Part shown: piece after piece, positions 9,251 through 19,273 of the stretch
How the letters are laid out: the number at the start of each line of letters is the position of its first letter
Position numbering within the stretch: position 1 is the first letter of the stretch
Origin: Deltaproteobacteria bacterium
Lineage (GTDB): Bacteria > Desulfobacterota > Desulfobulbia > Desulfobulbales > Desulfurivibrionaceae
NCBI GenBank assembly: GCA_026388735.1
Contig: JAPLJG010000109.1
Location: 26,133-90,132 of the forward strand
Direction: 5' to 3'
DNA length: 64,000 nucleotides
Made by a program: the position numbers and the translations under genes
The notes under the pieces: generated by a model
What the model was told of the DNA's origin: nothing
What the model saw: only the letters and a program-made list of their open reading frames with translations
Databases searched by the model: none

Positions 9251-9829
9251 ATGAAAAACGAAGAAAACGATATTTTTTTCAACATCATCAACCGGTTTGT
9301 CGGGTTTCACAGCCAAGATGCCGTCCGGGAAACCCGCAACAACACCGACTGTGAATATCCCTTTGTGGCCATGGACACCAGACAGGTCTTTGCCCAGATG
9401 AGTTTTGTCAGCGCCTTCCTCGAACTTGACCGGGAGAATCCCCCCGCCCCACCGCCCCGACTCCTCGATGTGGGCTGCGGGATCGGCAATGTGCTGCTCA
9501 TTGCCGAGCAGTTCGGCTTTGAGGTGTATGGCTTTGAAAAGGATGAATATCCTTACCGGATTGCGGCCAAGCTCATAGGCGAAGAACGGATTACTCAGGC
9601 TGATATCTGGACATACCAGGGCTACGGCGACTACGAGGTGATCTACTACTACCGGCCCTTTTCCGGGCGGGAACAGCAGCTGCGCTTTGAAAGGCTCATT
9701 GAAGACTCCATGAGGACAGGGGGAATCCTCATCGCCAACCACAAAAACAGCGACGCCATTGATCAGGATCGCCGTTTTGAGAGGCTCAGCCCCGCCCTGC
9801 CGATTTGGCGAAAAATCCTGGCAGCATAA
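9251..9829 (+). CDS. Class I SAM-dependent methyltransferase-like protein
   Basis: A 192-aa protein with a clear glycine-rich SAM-binding loop LLDVGCGIGNVLLI at about 74-87, followed by an acidic residue (FEKDEYP) as expected for motif II. A motif IV-like segment (DYEVIYYYRPFSG) is present. A single soluble domain, with no partner gene and unknown substrate. The stop at 9829 is only three bases from the convergent GGDEF gene. Confidence 0.72.
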   Translation: MKNEENDIFFNIINRFVGFHSQDAVRETRNNTDCEYPFVAMDTRQVFAQMSFVSAFLELDRENPPAPPPRLLDVGCGIGNVLLIAEQFGFEVYGFEKDEYPYRIAAKLIGEERITQADIWTYQGYGDYEVIYYYRPFSGREQQLRFERLIEDSMRTGGILIANHKNSDAIDQDRRFERLSPALPIWRKILAA

Positions 9830-9832
9830 CGG

Positions 9833-10747
9833 CTATCCGGCAGAAACCACCTTATTGCGTCCGCCGTTCTTGGCAAGGTACAGGGCTTCATCCGCCCTTC
9901 TCAGTACAGCCTCAATGCCGGTATCGTCTTGCCGAAGATTGGTCACGCCGATACTGACCGTGAAGTGGACAGTCTGCTCCTCCACATACACCTTCAGGTC
10001 GGCGATGGTCTGGCGAAACCGTTCCGCAACGATCAATGCTCCTGACAAATCGGTTTCCGGCAGGATAATGGAAAACTCCTCGCCGCCGATCCGTCCCAAC
10101 ACATCGCTTTCCCGAAGAACCTCCAGACAATTGGCCGTAAAAGCCTTGAGCACCTCGTCGCCAACCGCGTGGCCATGGGTATCGTTTATTTTCTTGAAAT
10201 GATCGATGTCCATCTGGATCACGGAAAATACGTGGGAATAGCGTTGGGAGCGCAAAAACTCCTTGGTGACGAAGGCCATAAAGTAGCGGCGGTTATAAAC
10301 ACCGGTCAGCGGATCGGTGGAAGCCAGGCGTTCAAGCTCCCGGTTCTGGCCGAGAATCCTTTGCCGGTAGGCCTCAAGCTGCTCCACCATCCAGTTAAAC
10401 GAGAGGGAAAACTCCCCTAAAAATTCCACCCGCTGGGAAAAATCACCCTTGGCGATCTGCCCGGTCTGCCAGGTAAGATGCCGAAGGGTCGCCTGTAGAT
10501 TTTTGAGATGCTGGCTGGCCGGCAGTTTGGCGATGATCGGAACGTCCATATCGCCAATGGAGAGGTGATGGGCGGCATTGGCTAAAGCGAACAAGGCCTC
10601 GGTAAGGGTGTTGACAAATTCGCCCACCTGACGGATTTCGTCCTCTTGCTGTCCTGTCAGATCGAGAATCCCAGGCTGTTCGTTATGCAGCAACGCATGG
10701 AGATGGGCACTGATCCTGTCCAGCCTTTCGATGTCTTTGTGTTCCAT
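9833..10747 (-). CDS. GGDEF-domain diguanylate cyclase
   Basis: About 304 aa. A helical N-terminal part has a HAMP-like segment at about 85-130. The C-terminal GGDEF domain begins LASTDPLTGVYNRRYF (about 141-156) and carries GGEEF at about 221-225, so catalysis is expected. An RESD inhibitory site lies five residues upstream. There is no membrane segment. The ATG at 10747 is preferred: the longer in-frame version runs into the upstream V4R gene and yields unlikely sequence. The V4R gene ends 37 bases upstream on the same strand, so V4R input and cyclic-di-GMP output are probably co-expressed. Confidence 0.85.
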   Translation of the reverse strand: MEHKDIERLDRISAHLHALLHNEQPGILDLTGQQEDEIRQVGEFVNTLTEALFALANAAHHLSIGDMDVPIIAKLPASQHLKNLQATLRHLTWQTGQIAKGDFSQRVEFLGEFSLSFNWMVEQLEAYRQRILGQNRELERLASTDPLTGVYNRRYFMAFVTKEFLRSQRYSHVFSVIQMDIDHFKKINDTHGHAVGDEVLKAFTANCLEVLRESDVLGRIGGEEFSIILPETDLSGALIVAERFRQTIADLKVYVEEQTVHFTVSIGVTNLRQDDTGIEAVLRRADEALYLAKNGGRNKVVSAG

Positions 10748-10784
10748 GCGATTACCGGATGTATTTTTTTTAGGGGGGGGAAAC

Positions 10785-11315
10785 TTACGTTTTGGCGAGC
10801 ACGACCTCGAAGCGGCAGACCCGGTCGCCGGTGGACCAGCAGTCCGTCTCCCTTGCTGTGAATTGCCTGCCAAAATGGACGGAAAACAAAGCGGCGATAA
10901 AACCCTCATCAAAGGTGCAGACCAACTCTTCACTCATGGGTAGGCCAGAGCAGTCAAGGTCTTCAGCCACGGTGAGCACGAAACGGTGCGTGAGCAGGTC
11001 GGATGTCTCAATCCGCAGAACACCAATGGAGAGATTGCGTAATGTTTCCTGAAGCTCGGCAATAAACCCGTCAAAATCTTGGGTGTCGTGGAGCAGATGT
11101 TCATAAATCGCCTTTCCCGCGCTCTGGCCGGCGTCATAAAATATCCGGTTGGCCGTGGCCACATCGGTATGGGCAATGATCGCATCGCGCAGGGCGAACT
11201 GCATCAACCGATAAACCGCCACAGGGGTCTGGGGGCCAAGATTGGGGCGTCCCCATTCGATATTGCCAAGATGTGACCAGTCAAACCGCAGGGATTTCCG
11301 ATCTTCCTTAAACAT
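10785..11315 (-). CDS. V4R-domain (4-vinyl reductase-like) sensory protein
   Basis: A 176-aa soluble protein with the V4R/XylR-N-like pattern: a central YDAGQSAGKAIYEHLL segment and a C-terminal SVHFGRQFTARETDCWSTG ending in a Cys-containing CRFEVVL strand. V4R domains bind small, often aromatic or hydrocarbon ligands. Here the domain stands alone directly upstream of a diguanylate cyclase gene, suggesting a split ligand-sensor/c-di-GMP module. The ligand is unknown. Confidence 0.75.
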   Translation of the reverse strand: MFKEDRKSLRFDWSHLGNIEWGRPNLGPQTPVAVYRLMQFALRDAIIAHTDVATANRIFYDAGQSAGKAIYEHLLHDTQDFDGFIAELQETLRNLSIGVLRIETSDLLTHRFVLTVAEDLDCSGLPMSEELVCTFDEGFIAALFSVHFGRQFTARETDCWSTGDRVCRFEVVLAKT

Positions 11316-11449
11316 CTCCGTGCCTCTTTTCCCTCTCGGAATAACCTATGACGTTCCTCCGCCGCATGTGACAATGCTAGCACATCGAGCGGACAAAAGG
11401 CAAAGGCAATGGACAACGGGCAGAAAAAAGAAGGTTCTACGATGAGAGG

Positions 11450-11677
11450 CTAAAAATAGGAGGCGTTGGGGAAAAGGTCTTCGGGAATATTTCCATTGCC
11501 ATGCTGTTTGGCGTAGGCATATCTGGCGCAGTCACGGAAATCGGCAAGGCAGTACTTTTCCTGTATCTTCGCGGGAAATTGCGGAACACTTGCCATAATC
11601 GTTACAAAAAATTCACAGGTTTTAAAAAATTCACAGCCTATATTCTTTCCAAGTGTGTGTGTCAAGGTGATCTCCAA
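11450..11677 (-). CDS. Small conserved Cys-containing protein of unknown function
   Basis: Up to 75 aa, with cysteines in CEFF..CEFF, KYCLADFRDCARY and the C-terminal DLFPN. The pattern C..FF..MA..P......YC..D...CARY......G...P.DLFPN recurs in small hypothetical proteins of anaerobic proteobacteria, from memory. The start is uncertain: the frame has TTG at 11677, TTG at 11662 (GGAG six bases upstream) or an ATG opening MASVPQ. Keeping the Cys motif favours a TTG. A short direct duplication (TGTGAATTTTTT, twice) encodes CEFFKTCEFF. Confidence 0.6.
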   Translation of the reverse strand: MEITLTHTLGKNIGCEFFKTCEFFVTIMASVPQFPAKIQEKYCLADFRDCARYAYAKQHGNGNIPEDLFPNASYF

Positions 11678-11775
11678 CGCTGGTCTGGGGGCTTTTCATT
11701 AGTATAGCCCAGAAACTGATCACTGCACAATACGGAAAAACTACGTAAAACATGAGCTATTCCCCCGGAGCTTCT

Positions 11776-12783
11776 TCACCGAAGATCTTCCAGACTTGCA
11801 AGCCGCACCCCGCCCAGGCCACCACCCTTGCTAGCAAGAACGCACTGATCGTATATCTGGAGGTCATTGCTCTTAATAAGCTGAGTCAGATCGGCAACGT
11901 AATCGCTTCCCCGGTTGGAATACTGGTACAAACCCTTGGCCAGAGCAAGGGAATCCATAGTTTCTCCCCTGATCTCCCGCAGATCCTTGTACGCAGGAAC
12001 CCGATTGATCATCAAGACATATGCGCGAACCGAATCAAGCAAGGAGGCATAGGCCGCTCCAGAGTAGGCTTTGCCATCCTCCCGCCCGTCAGAGGCACGC
12101 CCCGCCTTGTTCCAAGTCAAAACGCCAAAAAGGTTGTTTCTCTCCAGGGAAAAACGGGAACCGCCCCATGATGATTCCAGCGCACCCTGAGCCATGATCA
12201 AGCTTACCGGTACCGGACTGATGCGGCGACGCAGGTCCGCTACCTCATAGGCACGGTATTTGCGGCAAAGATTCTGCAAGAAAAAAATCTCATTTGGGGT
12301 CAGGGCAACGAGTCGCCCATAATCTTCCGCGCTCAGGCCAAACTCCAGACGCTTTGGGGGTTGCGCAAATTTCGTCAAAATCTTTTCAAAGGCGGCCCGT
12401 TCTTCACCCACCTCGGACAGGGCTATCATTGCCGCAGGAAGGAGAACGTGAAGAAAAGCCTTTTTCTGGGTGGCAGCGTCAAGGGACGACATATCCCCAG
12501 GGAACTTACTGACCAAAAAAGCAGGAACCTCTGAAAATGACTCCACTTCCCATAAATTATTGGCCTTGAGCTGCCTCAGCAGATCCTCGGCGGAATGGAC
12601 TTCAATGGTGGGAATGGCCTGAAAGCGTTGGGGAAAACGGATAAATACAGAGGAAGGCTGGAGCAATAGGGAAACAAGAAAGAAAAGCATGACCAAGGAC
12701 AATCCGGAAACCAACCGCACCATCCCGGAATCGACCGTTTTTTTGCCGAAATACATCGGGGTTTCATTTTGTTTTACTGCCAC
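11776..12783 (-). CDS. Bax-like glucosaminidase (peptidoglycan hydrolase), membrane-anchored
   Basis: About 335 aa. One hydrophobic segment near the N-terminus (LVSGLSLVMLFFLVSLLL) acts as an uncleaved anchor or signal. A variable region follows, then a Bax/FlgJ-type glucosaminidase domain containing PVSLIMAQGALESSWG (catalytic Glu) and NNLFGVLTW. It should cleave N-acetylglucosaminyl bonds in the periplasm. Start choice: GTG at 12783 has AGGAC just upstream; an internal ATG (MYFGKK) and longer frames to 12915 are possible. It is monocistronic. Confidence 0.78.
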   Translation of the reverse strand: MAVKQNETPMYFGKKTVDSGMVRLVSGLSLVMLFFLVSLLLQPSSVFIRFPQRFQAIPTIEVHSAEDLLRQLKANNLWEVESFSEVPAFLVSKFPGDMSSLDAATQKKAFLHVLLPAAMIALSEVGEERAAFEKILTKFAQPPKRLEFGLSAEDYGRLVALTPNEIFFLQNLCRKYRAYEVADLRRRISPVPVSLIMAQGALESSWGGSRFSLERNNLFGVLTWNKAGRASDGREDGKAYSGAAYASLLDSVRAYVLMINRVPAYKDLREIRGETMDSLALAKGLYQYSNRGSDYVADLTQLIKSNDLQIYDQCVLASKGGGLGGVRLASLEDLR

Positions 12784-13296
12784 AACTTTGTCCTGCTCTA
12801 GGGTTACGTCCGGGGGACGGTGTGATGCAAGGCAGTCCATATAATATGTCCTCCACCTGTGCAACTGCATGACAAGAGAGCAAACGCCCATCCTTGACCG
12901 CTGCCGTAGTATCACCTCTTCTAAAGTCTAAAGAGGTGGGCGAAGATACCCGATGCATCTTGAAAAGGCAAGCAAAACATCCTGATGGAAGCTCCCTAAA
13001 CCCCCACAGTACACTTTATGATGTATAGAAAAAAAAGAAAAACACAACAGATAGTTTTAATGAAGTATTTAAAATAATACCTAAACACCGGGGATTAGCC
13101 AACAATATCCAACGGTTTCCTCCATCGATTTTTTTTATTTTTTTGTCACAGACAAATTGAGCATTTCAAAATACGAAACACCATCCGGGAAAAACGAGGA
13201 CGAAAAAATACGACAAGGAAAGGGTCTGCATTGAGAAATAAAATGGGGATTGCGGGGAGTAACGGCAGGGCATCGTGTCCTACCGTTATTTTGGAC
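12784..13296. other. AT-rich intergenic region
   Basis: These 513 bases lie between the parC end and the Bax-like gene. There are poly-A/T runs near 13024-13045 and 13128-13145 and no credible ORF. An imperfect hairpin at 13260-13288 (TAACGG paired with CCGTTA, with inner AGG/CCT) sits just past the parC stop and may help terminate the minus-strand topoisomerase transcript, though it lacks a U-tract. Confidence 0.5.
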
Positions 13297-15360
13297 TTAT
13301 TCTTCCTCGATCTCAGGAGCCTCGTCTTCCACAAGCCCCGGAACTTCAACCGGTTTCTTACCAGCCTGCGGCGCAGCCTCACCCTCTTTGGCCGGAAAAA
13401 GGGTCGGTTGCACTTCCGGCAGTCCGGCGGGCTCTTTTTCGGAAGGCAACTCGGCAATCCGCCGCACCGGGCGATCGGAAACCCGTTTGCCAAGCGCGGA
13501 AGCCCCTTTGATCAGAACCTCGCTGAAGCTGCAATCCACATAATTGTGGCGGGCCCGCTTGGACGGGGCGAGATGCACCCGCACTCTGCCCCCGTCTCCG
13601 GTGCTCAGGAAAAGGATGCCGGAATTCTTATGCTCCGGGAAGAGGTGGTATTCCTTTTCTAAGATAAATTTCGGGCTCTGGAACCGTTTGACATAGCAAA
13701 AATTCTGGCTACCCTCGCGGTAGAGGATGTTGAACACCCGTTTTTCCTCGACCTTGCCGAACCAGAGCACGTCATGACCGACAAAAAGTTTGTCGGTCAC
13801 GTTGATGACCTTGTACATACCGTTTTGATAGATGAGCAGCAGCTTGTCGTATTCGGAACAGGGGAAACAGTCCTCAGACTTGGCCTTGACCTGATGGCCG
13901 ACAAAACCAGTTTCCCGATCATAGGCCATGGTCAGGTTGGAGAGCGCGACCTTGCGCACCTCCACCTCGCCGAAGGTGGCGATCTCAGTGCGGCGCGGGT
14001 AAAGATGGCCATAGCGATTCAGGAGATCATCCAGGTAATTGATGGTGTATACAACCATATCCAGCAGATGCTTCTCCACCGCCTTGATATTGTCCCGGAC
14101 CTCCTTGATATCCTTTTTCTTTTTGTCCAGATCATAACGGGAGATGCGCTTGATTCGGATCTCTAGCAACCGCTCGATGTCGTCATTGGTCACATCGCGG
14201 ACCAGCTTATCCCGGTAAGGCAGCAGGGCCTCAGCAATGGTATCGACCACCGCCTTGTAGCTTTTGCACTCCTCAATCTGCTTGTAGAGCCGTTCCTCGA
14301 TAAAGATCTGCTCCAACAGGTGGGCGTGGAGCTTTTCCTTGAGCCGGCCATGCTCGATGGTCAGCTCTTTTTCTAGGTCCCGGATCAGCTTCTCGGTATT
14401 CTGGCGCAGCACCTCGCTCACCGTGAGCACCGCCGGATTGTTGTCCAGGATCACCGTCAGGTTCGGGCTGATCGGCATCTCGCAGTCGGTAAAGGCGTAC
14501 AGGGCCTTGATGGTGTCTGCCGCGTAGATGCCGCGCACCAGCTTGATCTCGATCTCCACCTCTTCTGCGGTGTAGTCGTTGATGCTTAAAATCTTGAGCT
14601 TGTTGCCCCGCGCCGCCTTTTCCACGCTCTCGATCAAGGACTGGGTGGTGGTGCCGTAGGGAATATCCTTGATGGTGATGGTTTTTTCGTTCTTCTCCTC
14701 GATCCGGGCCCGGCAGCGCAACCGGCCGTTGCCGTCTTCATAACCGGAAACATCGATGGCTCCGCCGAGGAGAAAATCGGGATACAGAACAAAGGGCTCG
14801 TCCCGGAGGATATTCTTCTGCGCCTCCAGCAGCTCGCAAAAGTTGTGGGGCATGATCTTGGTGGCCATGCCAACGGCGATACCCTCGGCCCCCTGCATCA
14901 GCAAGAGGGGAATCTTGGCAGGTAGGGCAACGGGTTCCTGCATCCGACCGTCGTAGGACTCGGCAAACTCGGTGAGATCCTTGTTGAACATGGTCTCCCT
15001 GGCCAGGGGGGAGAGACGGCACTCGATGTACCGGGCCGCAGAGGCCTGATCGCCGGTGAAGATGTTGCCGAAGTTGCCCTGACGGTCGATGAGATAGCCC
15101 TTGTTGGCCAGATTGACCAAAGCGGAAAAGATCGAGGCGTCGCCGTGGGGGTGGAGCTTCATGCAGTCGCCCACCACGTTGGCCACCTTGTGGAAGCGGC
15201 CGTCGTCCATGTTGAACAGGGTCTGGAGAATGCGGCGCTGCACGGGTTTCAAGCCGTCGGCCACATCGGGAATGGCCCGCTCCCGGATGACGTAGGAGGT
15301 GTAGTCCAGAAAGTTGGTGTCAAAGAGCTTGTGCAGCTCGCCGTAATGGGAGGTATCCAT
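13297..15360 (-). CDS. parC: DNA topoisomerase IV subunit A (GyrA/ParC-like)
   Basis: This 687-aa type IIA topoisomerase A subunit makes and reseals the double-strand break. RERAIPDVADGLKPVQRRIL opens the domain, HPHGDAS is present, and the catalytic tyrosine is Tyr111 in AARYIECRLS. A long coiled coil follows. The C-terminal part is shorter than in true GyrA and ends in an acidic Pro/Glu-rich tail, without a clean six-blade propeller. It starts two bases after the ParE stop. ParC is preferred over GyrA because of the short C-terminus and partner gene order. Confidence 0.85.
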   Translation of the reverse strand: MDTSHYGELHKLFDTNFLDYTSYVIRERAIPDVADGLKPVQRRILQTLFNMDDGRFHKVANVVGDCMKLHPHGDASIFSALVNLANKGYLIDRQGNFGNIFTGDQASAARYIECRLSPLARETMFNKDLTEFAESYDGRMQEPVALPAKIPLLLMQGAEGIAVGMATKIMPHNFCELLEAQKNILRDEPFVLYPDFLLGGAIDVSGYEDGNGRLRCRARIEEKNEKTITIKDIPYGTTTQSLIESVEKAARGNKLKILSINDYTAEEVEIEIKLVRGIYAADTIKALYAFTDCEMPISPNLTVILDNNPAVLTVSEVLRQNTEKLIRDLEKELTIEHGRLKEKLHAHLLEQIFIEERLYKQIEECKSYKAVVDTIAEALLPYRDKLVRDVTNDDIERLLEIRIKRISRYDLDKKKKDIKEVRDNIKAVEKHLLDMVVYTINYLDDLLNRYGHLYPRRTEIATFGEVEVRKVALSNLTMAYDRETGFVGHQVKAKSEDCFPCSEYDKLLLIYQNGMYKVINVTDKLFVGHDVLWFGKVEEKRVFNILYREGSQNFCYVKRFQSPKFILEKEYHLFPEHKNSGILFLSTGDGGRVRVHLAPSKRARHNYVDCSFSEVLIKGASALGKRVSDRPVRRIAELPSEKEPAGLPEVQPTLFPAKEGEAAPQAGKKPVEVPGLVEDEAPEIEEE

Positions 15361-15362
15361 GA

Positions 15363-17201
15363 TTACACGACCACCAGATGATCCATGATATATTCTTTCC
15401 GCTCAGGCGTGTTCTTGCCCATGTAAAAGGAGAGCAGCTTGGGCACCTCGCTTAGAGTATCAATATTCACCTGCTGCAACCGCATGTCCTCGCCGATGAA
15501 CTGTTTGAACTCCTTGGGAGAGATCTCGCCAAGCCCCTTGAAGCGGGTGATCTCCACCGCCTTCTTGCCCTTGCCGCCCAACTTCTTTTCCGCAGCCTGC
15601 CGCTCCTTTTCCGAATAGCAGTAGATGGTCTCCTCCTTGGTCCGCACCCGGAAGATAGGGGTCTCCAGGATGTAGACATGGCCGCGCCTGACCAAGGCCT
15701 CAAAGAAGTGCAGGAAATAGGTAAGCAACAGATTGCGGATGTGCAATCCGTCCACATCGGCGTCCGTTGCAAGGATCACCTTGTCGTAGCGCAATGCGTC
15801 CACCGAATCCTCGATATCGAGGGTCCGCATCATGTTGTACATCTCGTCGTTCTTATAGAGCAAGGTCAGGGGCTGGCCGTAGACATTCATCGGCTTACCC
15901 TTGAGGGAAAAAACCGCCTGGGTCATGGGGTCGCGGGAGCTGACAATGGAACCGGAGGCGGACTGGCCCTCGGTGAGGAAAAGCATGTTCTGGCGGTCCG
16001 GCCCTGAAGGCTTTTCCGCGCTGGGATGGTACTTGCAGTCCTTGAGCTGGGGAATCTTTAAGGCGACCTTCTTGGCCTTGGCCTTGGCCTCCTTGCGCAC
16101 GTGCTGGAGTTCCTTGCGGATCTTGGCGCTCTGCTGGATCTTGTCGATGATGATCTCGGCCAACTCGGTATTCTTGTAGAAGAAATCGCAGACAAAGTCC
16201 TTGACCTTGTTGACGATATCTCCCCGAACATCGGTGTTTCCCAGCTTGTTCTTGGTCTGGGACTCGAAAATCGGGTCCTTCACCTTGACGGCGATGGCGC
16301 CCACCACCCCTTCCCGCACATCCTCGCCGGAAAACTTCTTGCCGGAAAAATCGTTGATCCCCTTGAGTATTCCCTCGCGGAAGGCGGAAAGATGGGTGCC
16401 GCCCTCATTGGTATAGGTGCCGTTGACAAAGGAAAAATAGGTCTCGCCGTAGCCCTCGGTGTGGGAAAAGGCGAATTCCAGGGTGGCGTCCTTGGCGTGA
16501 ATCGGCGCGTAGAGCTGGGTGTCGGCGATCTCCTTGTCCAGCAGGTCAAGCAAGCCGTTGACCGAATGAAAGCACTCGCCTTCATAATAGATCTTGAGCC
16601 CGGCGTTGAGGTAGGCATAGCGCCAGAACCGCTTGCGCACGAACTCCCGCATGTAGTAATAGCCTTCAAAGGCATCTGGGTCCGGATGAAAGGAGACCAG
16701 GGTGCCGTTCTTTTCCGTAGTGTCGCCCTGCTCTTCTCCGACCAACTCGCCGTTGACAAAGGTGGCCCGGCCAAACTTGCCGTCGCGGAATGATGTTACC
16801 TCAAACCGGTCGGACAGAGCGTTGACCGCCTTGGTGCCCACCCCGTTCAAGCCCACGGAAAACTGGAAGACCTCGGTGTTGTACTTGGCCCCGGTGTTGA
16901 TCACGCTCACGCACTCAACCAGCTTGCCCAGGGGGATGCCGCGCCCGAAATCCCGCACCTTGGCCACGCCGTCCGCCCCGATATCCACGTTGACCCGCTT
17001 GCCCACCCCCATGATGAACTCGTCCACCGCGTTATCCACCACCTCTTTGAGGAGGATGTAGATGCCGTCGTCCGGATGGCTGCCGTTGCCGAGCCGACCG
17101 ATGTACATGCCGGGTCGCAGACGGATATGCTCCAGGGAACTGAGGGTCTTGATCTTGCTTTCGTCGTAGACGGCTGCGGAATCGGAACTGGGTGCGCTCA
17201 T
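15363..17201 (-). CDS. parE: DNA topoisomerase IV subunit B (GyrB/ParE-like)
   Basis: A 612-aa ATPase subunit. The GHKL ATPase domain includes LRPGMYIGRLG, VDNAVDE and GRGIPLG, followed by the transducer domain. The TOPRIM domain has LTEGQSASGS and DADVDGLHIRNLL, the metal-binding acidic residues. It supplies ATP-driven strand passage for the partner encoded immediately downstream; the two genes are separated by two bases and must be co-transcribed. No strong ribosome-binding site precedes the ATG at 17201, but the N-terminus fits homologues. Confidence 0.87.
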   Translation of the reverse strand: MSAPSSDSAAVYDESKIKTLSSLEHIRLRPGMYIGRLGNGSHPDDGIYILLKEVVDNAVDEFIMGVGKRVNVDIGADGVAKVRDFGRGIPLGKLVECVSVINTGAKYNTEVFQFSVGLNGVGTKAVNALSDRFEVTSFRDGKFGRATFVNGELVGEEQGDTTEKNGTLVSFHPDPDAFEGYYYMREFVRKRFWRYAYLNAGLKIYYEGECFHSVNGLLDLLDKEIADTQLYAPIHAKDATLEFAFSHTEGYGETYFSFVNGTYTNEGGTHLSAFREGILKGINDFSGKKFSGEDVREGVVGAIAVKVKDPIFESQTKNKLGNTDVRGDIVNKVKDFVCDFFYKNTELAEIIIDKIQQSAKIRKELQHVRKEAKAKAKKVALKIPQLKDCKYHPSAEKPSGPDRQNMLFLTEGQSASGSIVSSRDPMTQAVFSLKGKPMNVYGQPLTLLYKNDEMYNMMRTLDIEDSVDALRYDKVILATDADVDGLHIRNLLLTYFLHFFEALVRRGHVYILETPIFRVRTKEETIYCYSEKERQAAEKKLGGKGKKAVEITRFKGLGEISPKEFKQFIGEDMRLQQVNIDTLSEVPKLLSFYMGKNTPERKEYIMDHLVVV

Positions 17202-17424
17202 CGGATAATTGGCTGCAAGGTTATGATTTAATGGTCAGGTTAAACAGGGGGAAAATTGATTTCCATTTGTATATCGCTCTTTGACTTCTGCCGCAATGAT
17301 ATTTTGCTAGAAGCCCGGCCCAGCATGGAACAAAAGGATAATGTGTTGAAAAGACGGGTATTGTCAGGTATTGAAATAGGTTACAGAAAATGGGCACAAA
17401 ATACTGAGCACAGGGAGCACAACC

Positions 17425-19197
17425 ATGAGCACCACCTTAAACGAACAGCTCGGCACCACCGAGATGCTTTGGCAACTGGCCGATCTGTACCTGGGCCTTG
17501 ATGATTCCAAGATCGAAACCGACATCGCTTGGTGCGAGCAGGAGGCTCAAGCCATCAAGGAGCAATTCGCAGGCAAGGTCGCAAGCCTTGCCGCGAGCGA
17601 GCTTCTCGCCCTGGTCTCGCGCCTGGAAAAGCTCGAAACCCTGATGGGCAGGATTGCCACCTTCGCCTTTCTCAACTTCACCACCCAGATCCAGAATGCC
17701 CCGGCAGGCGCTTTCCTGCAAAAAATCAAAGAGGCGGGCAGCCGAATCGGCCGAGAGACCGTATTCTTTGAGCTGGAATGGAGCAAGTTGGAAGACGGCG
17801 CAGCCAACACCCTGCTGGCCCATGAGACCCTGGCCCATTACCGCCATTACCTTGAGAGCATGCGACGCTATGCCAGGCATCTGCTCTCCATGGCCGAGGA
17901 AACCCTGCTCATCGAAAAAGCGCCGGTGGGCCGTTCCAGTTGGACCAACCTCTTTGAAAAGGTCATGGGCCATCTCAAGTTCGGGGAAAAACAGCGCAGC
18001 GAAGAGGAGGTCTTGACTGATCTCTACAGCCCGGAGCGAGCCGTCCGAGCCCAGGCGGCAGATGACCTCACCGCAGGACTTACCAGCCAGCTCCACATCC
18101 TGACCCATATCTTCAACACCCTGCTGGCGGAGAAGATGATCGACGACCGGCTCCGCAAATACGAATCCTGGGTCAGCTCCATGAACCTGTACAACGAACT
18201 GGAAGACCGGACCGTTGCGGTGCTGGTTGAGGCGGTCACCAGCCGCTACGACATGGTCCAGCGCTATTACCGCCTGAAAAAAGATATCCTCGGTTTAGAT
18301 ACTCTGTGCGACTATGACCGCTACGCTCCCCTGCCCCATCTGCCCACGACCTTGGTACCTTGGGATACCTGCAAAGACATGGTGCTCTCCGCATTCCACG
18401 ATTTTGCCCCAGAAATGGAGGAAATCGCCGGACAATTCTTTGATAAACGCTGGATTCACGCCCCGATCCTTGACGGCAAACGGGGCGGGGCCTTTGCCCA
18501 CCCCTGCGTACCCGAGGTGCATCCGTATGTGATGGTGAACTACACCGGCAGCCTGCGCGACATCTCCACCGTGGCCCATGAGCTGGGGCATGGGGTGCAC
18601 CAGTATCTGGCCGCCAAGAATGGCTATTACAACTCTTCCACCACCCTAGTCCTGGCCGAGACCGCCTCGGTGTTTGCCGAGTTGCTCCTGTTCAAATCCC
18701 AGGTCAAGCTTCTGACCGATCCGGCGGAACGTCGGGCCTTTATCTGCCAGAAGCTGGAGTCCATCTTTGCCACAGTCTTCCGCCAGGTCTCCATGAACCG
18801 CTTCGAGCATGCGGTGCACAACGCCAGACGAGAGAGCGGCGAACTCTCCCCGGAGCAACTGGCCAGCCACTGGCTCACCACCCAGCGGGCCATGTTCGCC
18901 GACTCCGTTGACCTGCGGGATGACTACGGAATCTGGTGGTCGTACATCCCCCATTTTTTAAGCACCCCGGGCTATGTGTATTCCTATGCCTTTGGCGAGT
19001 TGCTGGTTCTGGCTCTCTACAACCTTTACCAAGAAGACGGGGCCGCCTTTGTGCCGAAATACCTCGAGCTATTACGCGCTGGCGGCAGCAAGACCCCGGC
19101 CGAGTTGCTCAAACCCTTTGGCGTCAATCTGGATGACCCGGCCTTCTGGCTTGGCGGGCTCACCACCATTGACGGCATGTTACAGATGGTGGAATGA
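17425..19197 (+). CDS. M3-family oligoendopeptidase (PepF-like)
   Basis: A 590-aa cytosolic zinc metallopeptidase. The zinc motif is HELGHGVHQ (His385, Glu386, His389), with the third ligand in the helix around NSSTTLVLAETASVFAE. GTPGYVYSYAFG-like sequence near the C-terminus supports the PepF/M3B subgroup. It cleaves short peptides released by proteolysis. The ATG at 17425 is preceded by CAGGGAGCA. It is apparently monocistronic; the downstream AT-rich gene is of different composition. Confidence 0.88.
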   Translation: MSTTLNEQLGTTEMLWQLADLYLGLDDSKIETDIAWCEQEAQAIKEQFAGKVASLAASELLALVSRLEKLETLMGRIATFAFLNFTTQIQNAPAGAFLQKIKEAGSRIGRETVFFELEWSKLEDGAANTLLAHETLAHYRHYLESMRRYARHLLSMAEETLLIEKAPVGRSSWTNLFEKVMGHLKFGEKQRSEEEVLTDLYSPERAVRAQAADDLTAGLTSQLHILTHIFNTLLAEKMIDDRLRKYESWVSSMNLYNELEDRTVAVLVEAVTSRYDMVQRYYRLKKDILGLDTLCDYDRYAPLPHLPTTLVPWDTCKDMVLSAFHDFAPEMEEIAGQFFDKRWIHAPILDGKRGGAFAHPCVPEVHPYVMVNYTGSLRDISTVAHELGHGVHQYLAAKNGYYNSSTTLVLAETASVFAELLLFKSQVKLLTDPAERRAFICQKLESIFATVFRQVSMNRFEHAVHNARRESGELSPEQLASHWLTTQRAMFADSVDLRDDYGIWWSYIPHFLSTPGYVYSYAFGELLVLALYNLYQEDGAAFVPKYLELLRAGGSKTPAELLKPFGVNLDDPAFWLGGLTTIDGMLQMVE

Positions 19198-19273
19198 TGA
19201 GGTTTCAGAAATCAGCCGGCGGCTCCGGTATGGTATCCGATCACGCGGGGAGCCACAAAACAGGGAAAGCCAA

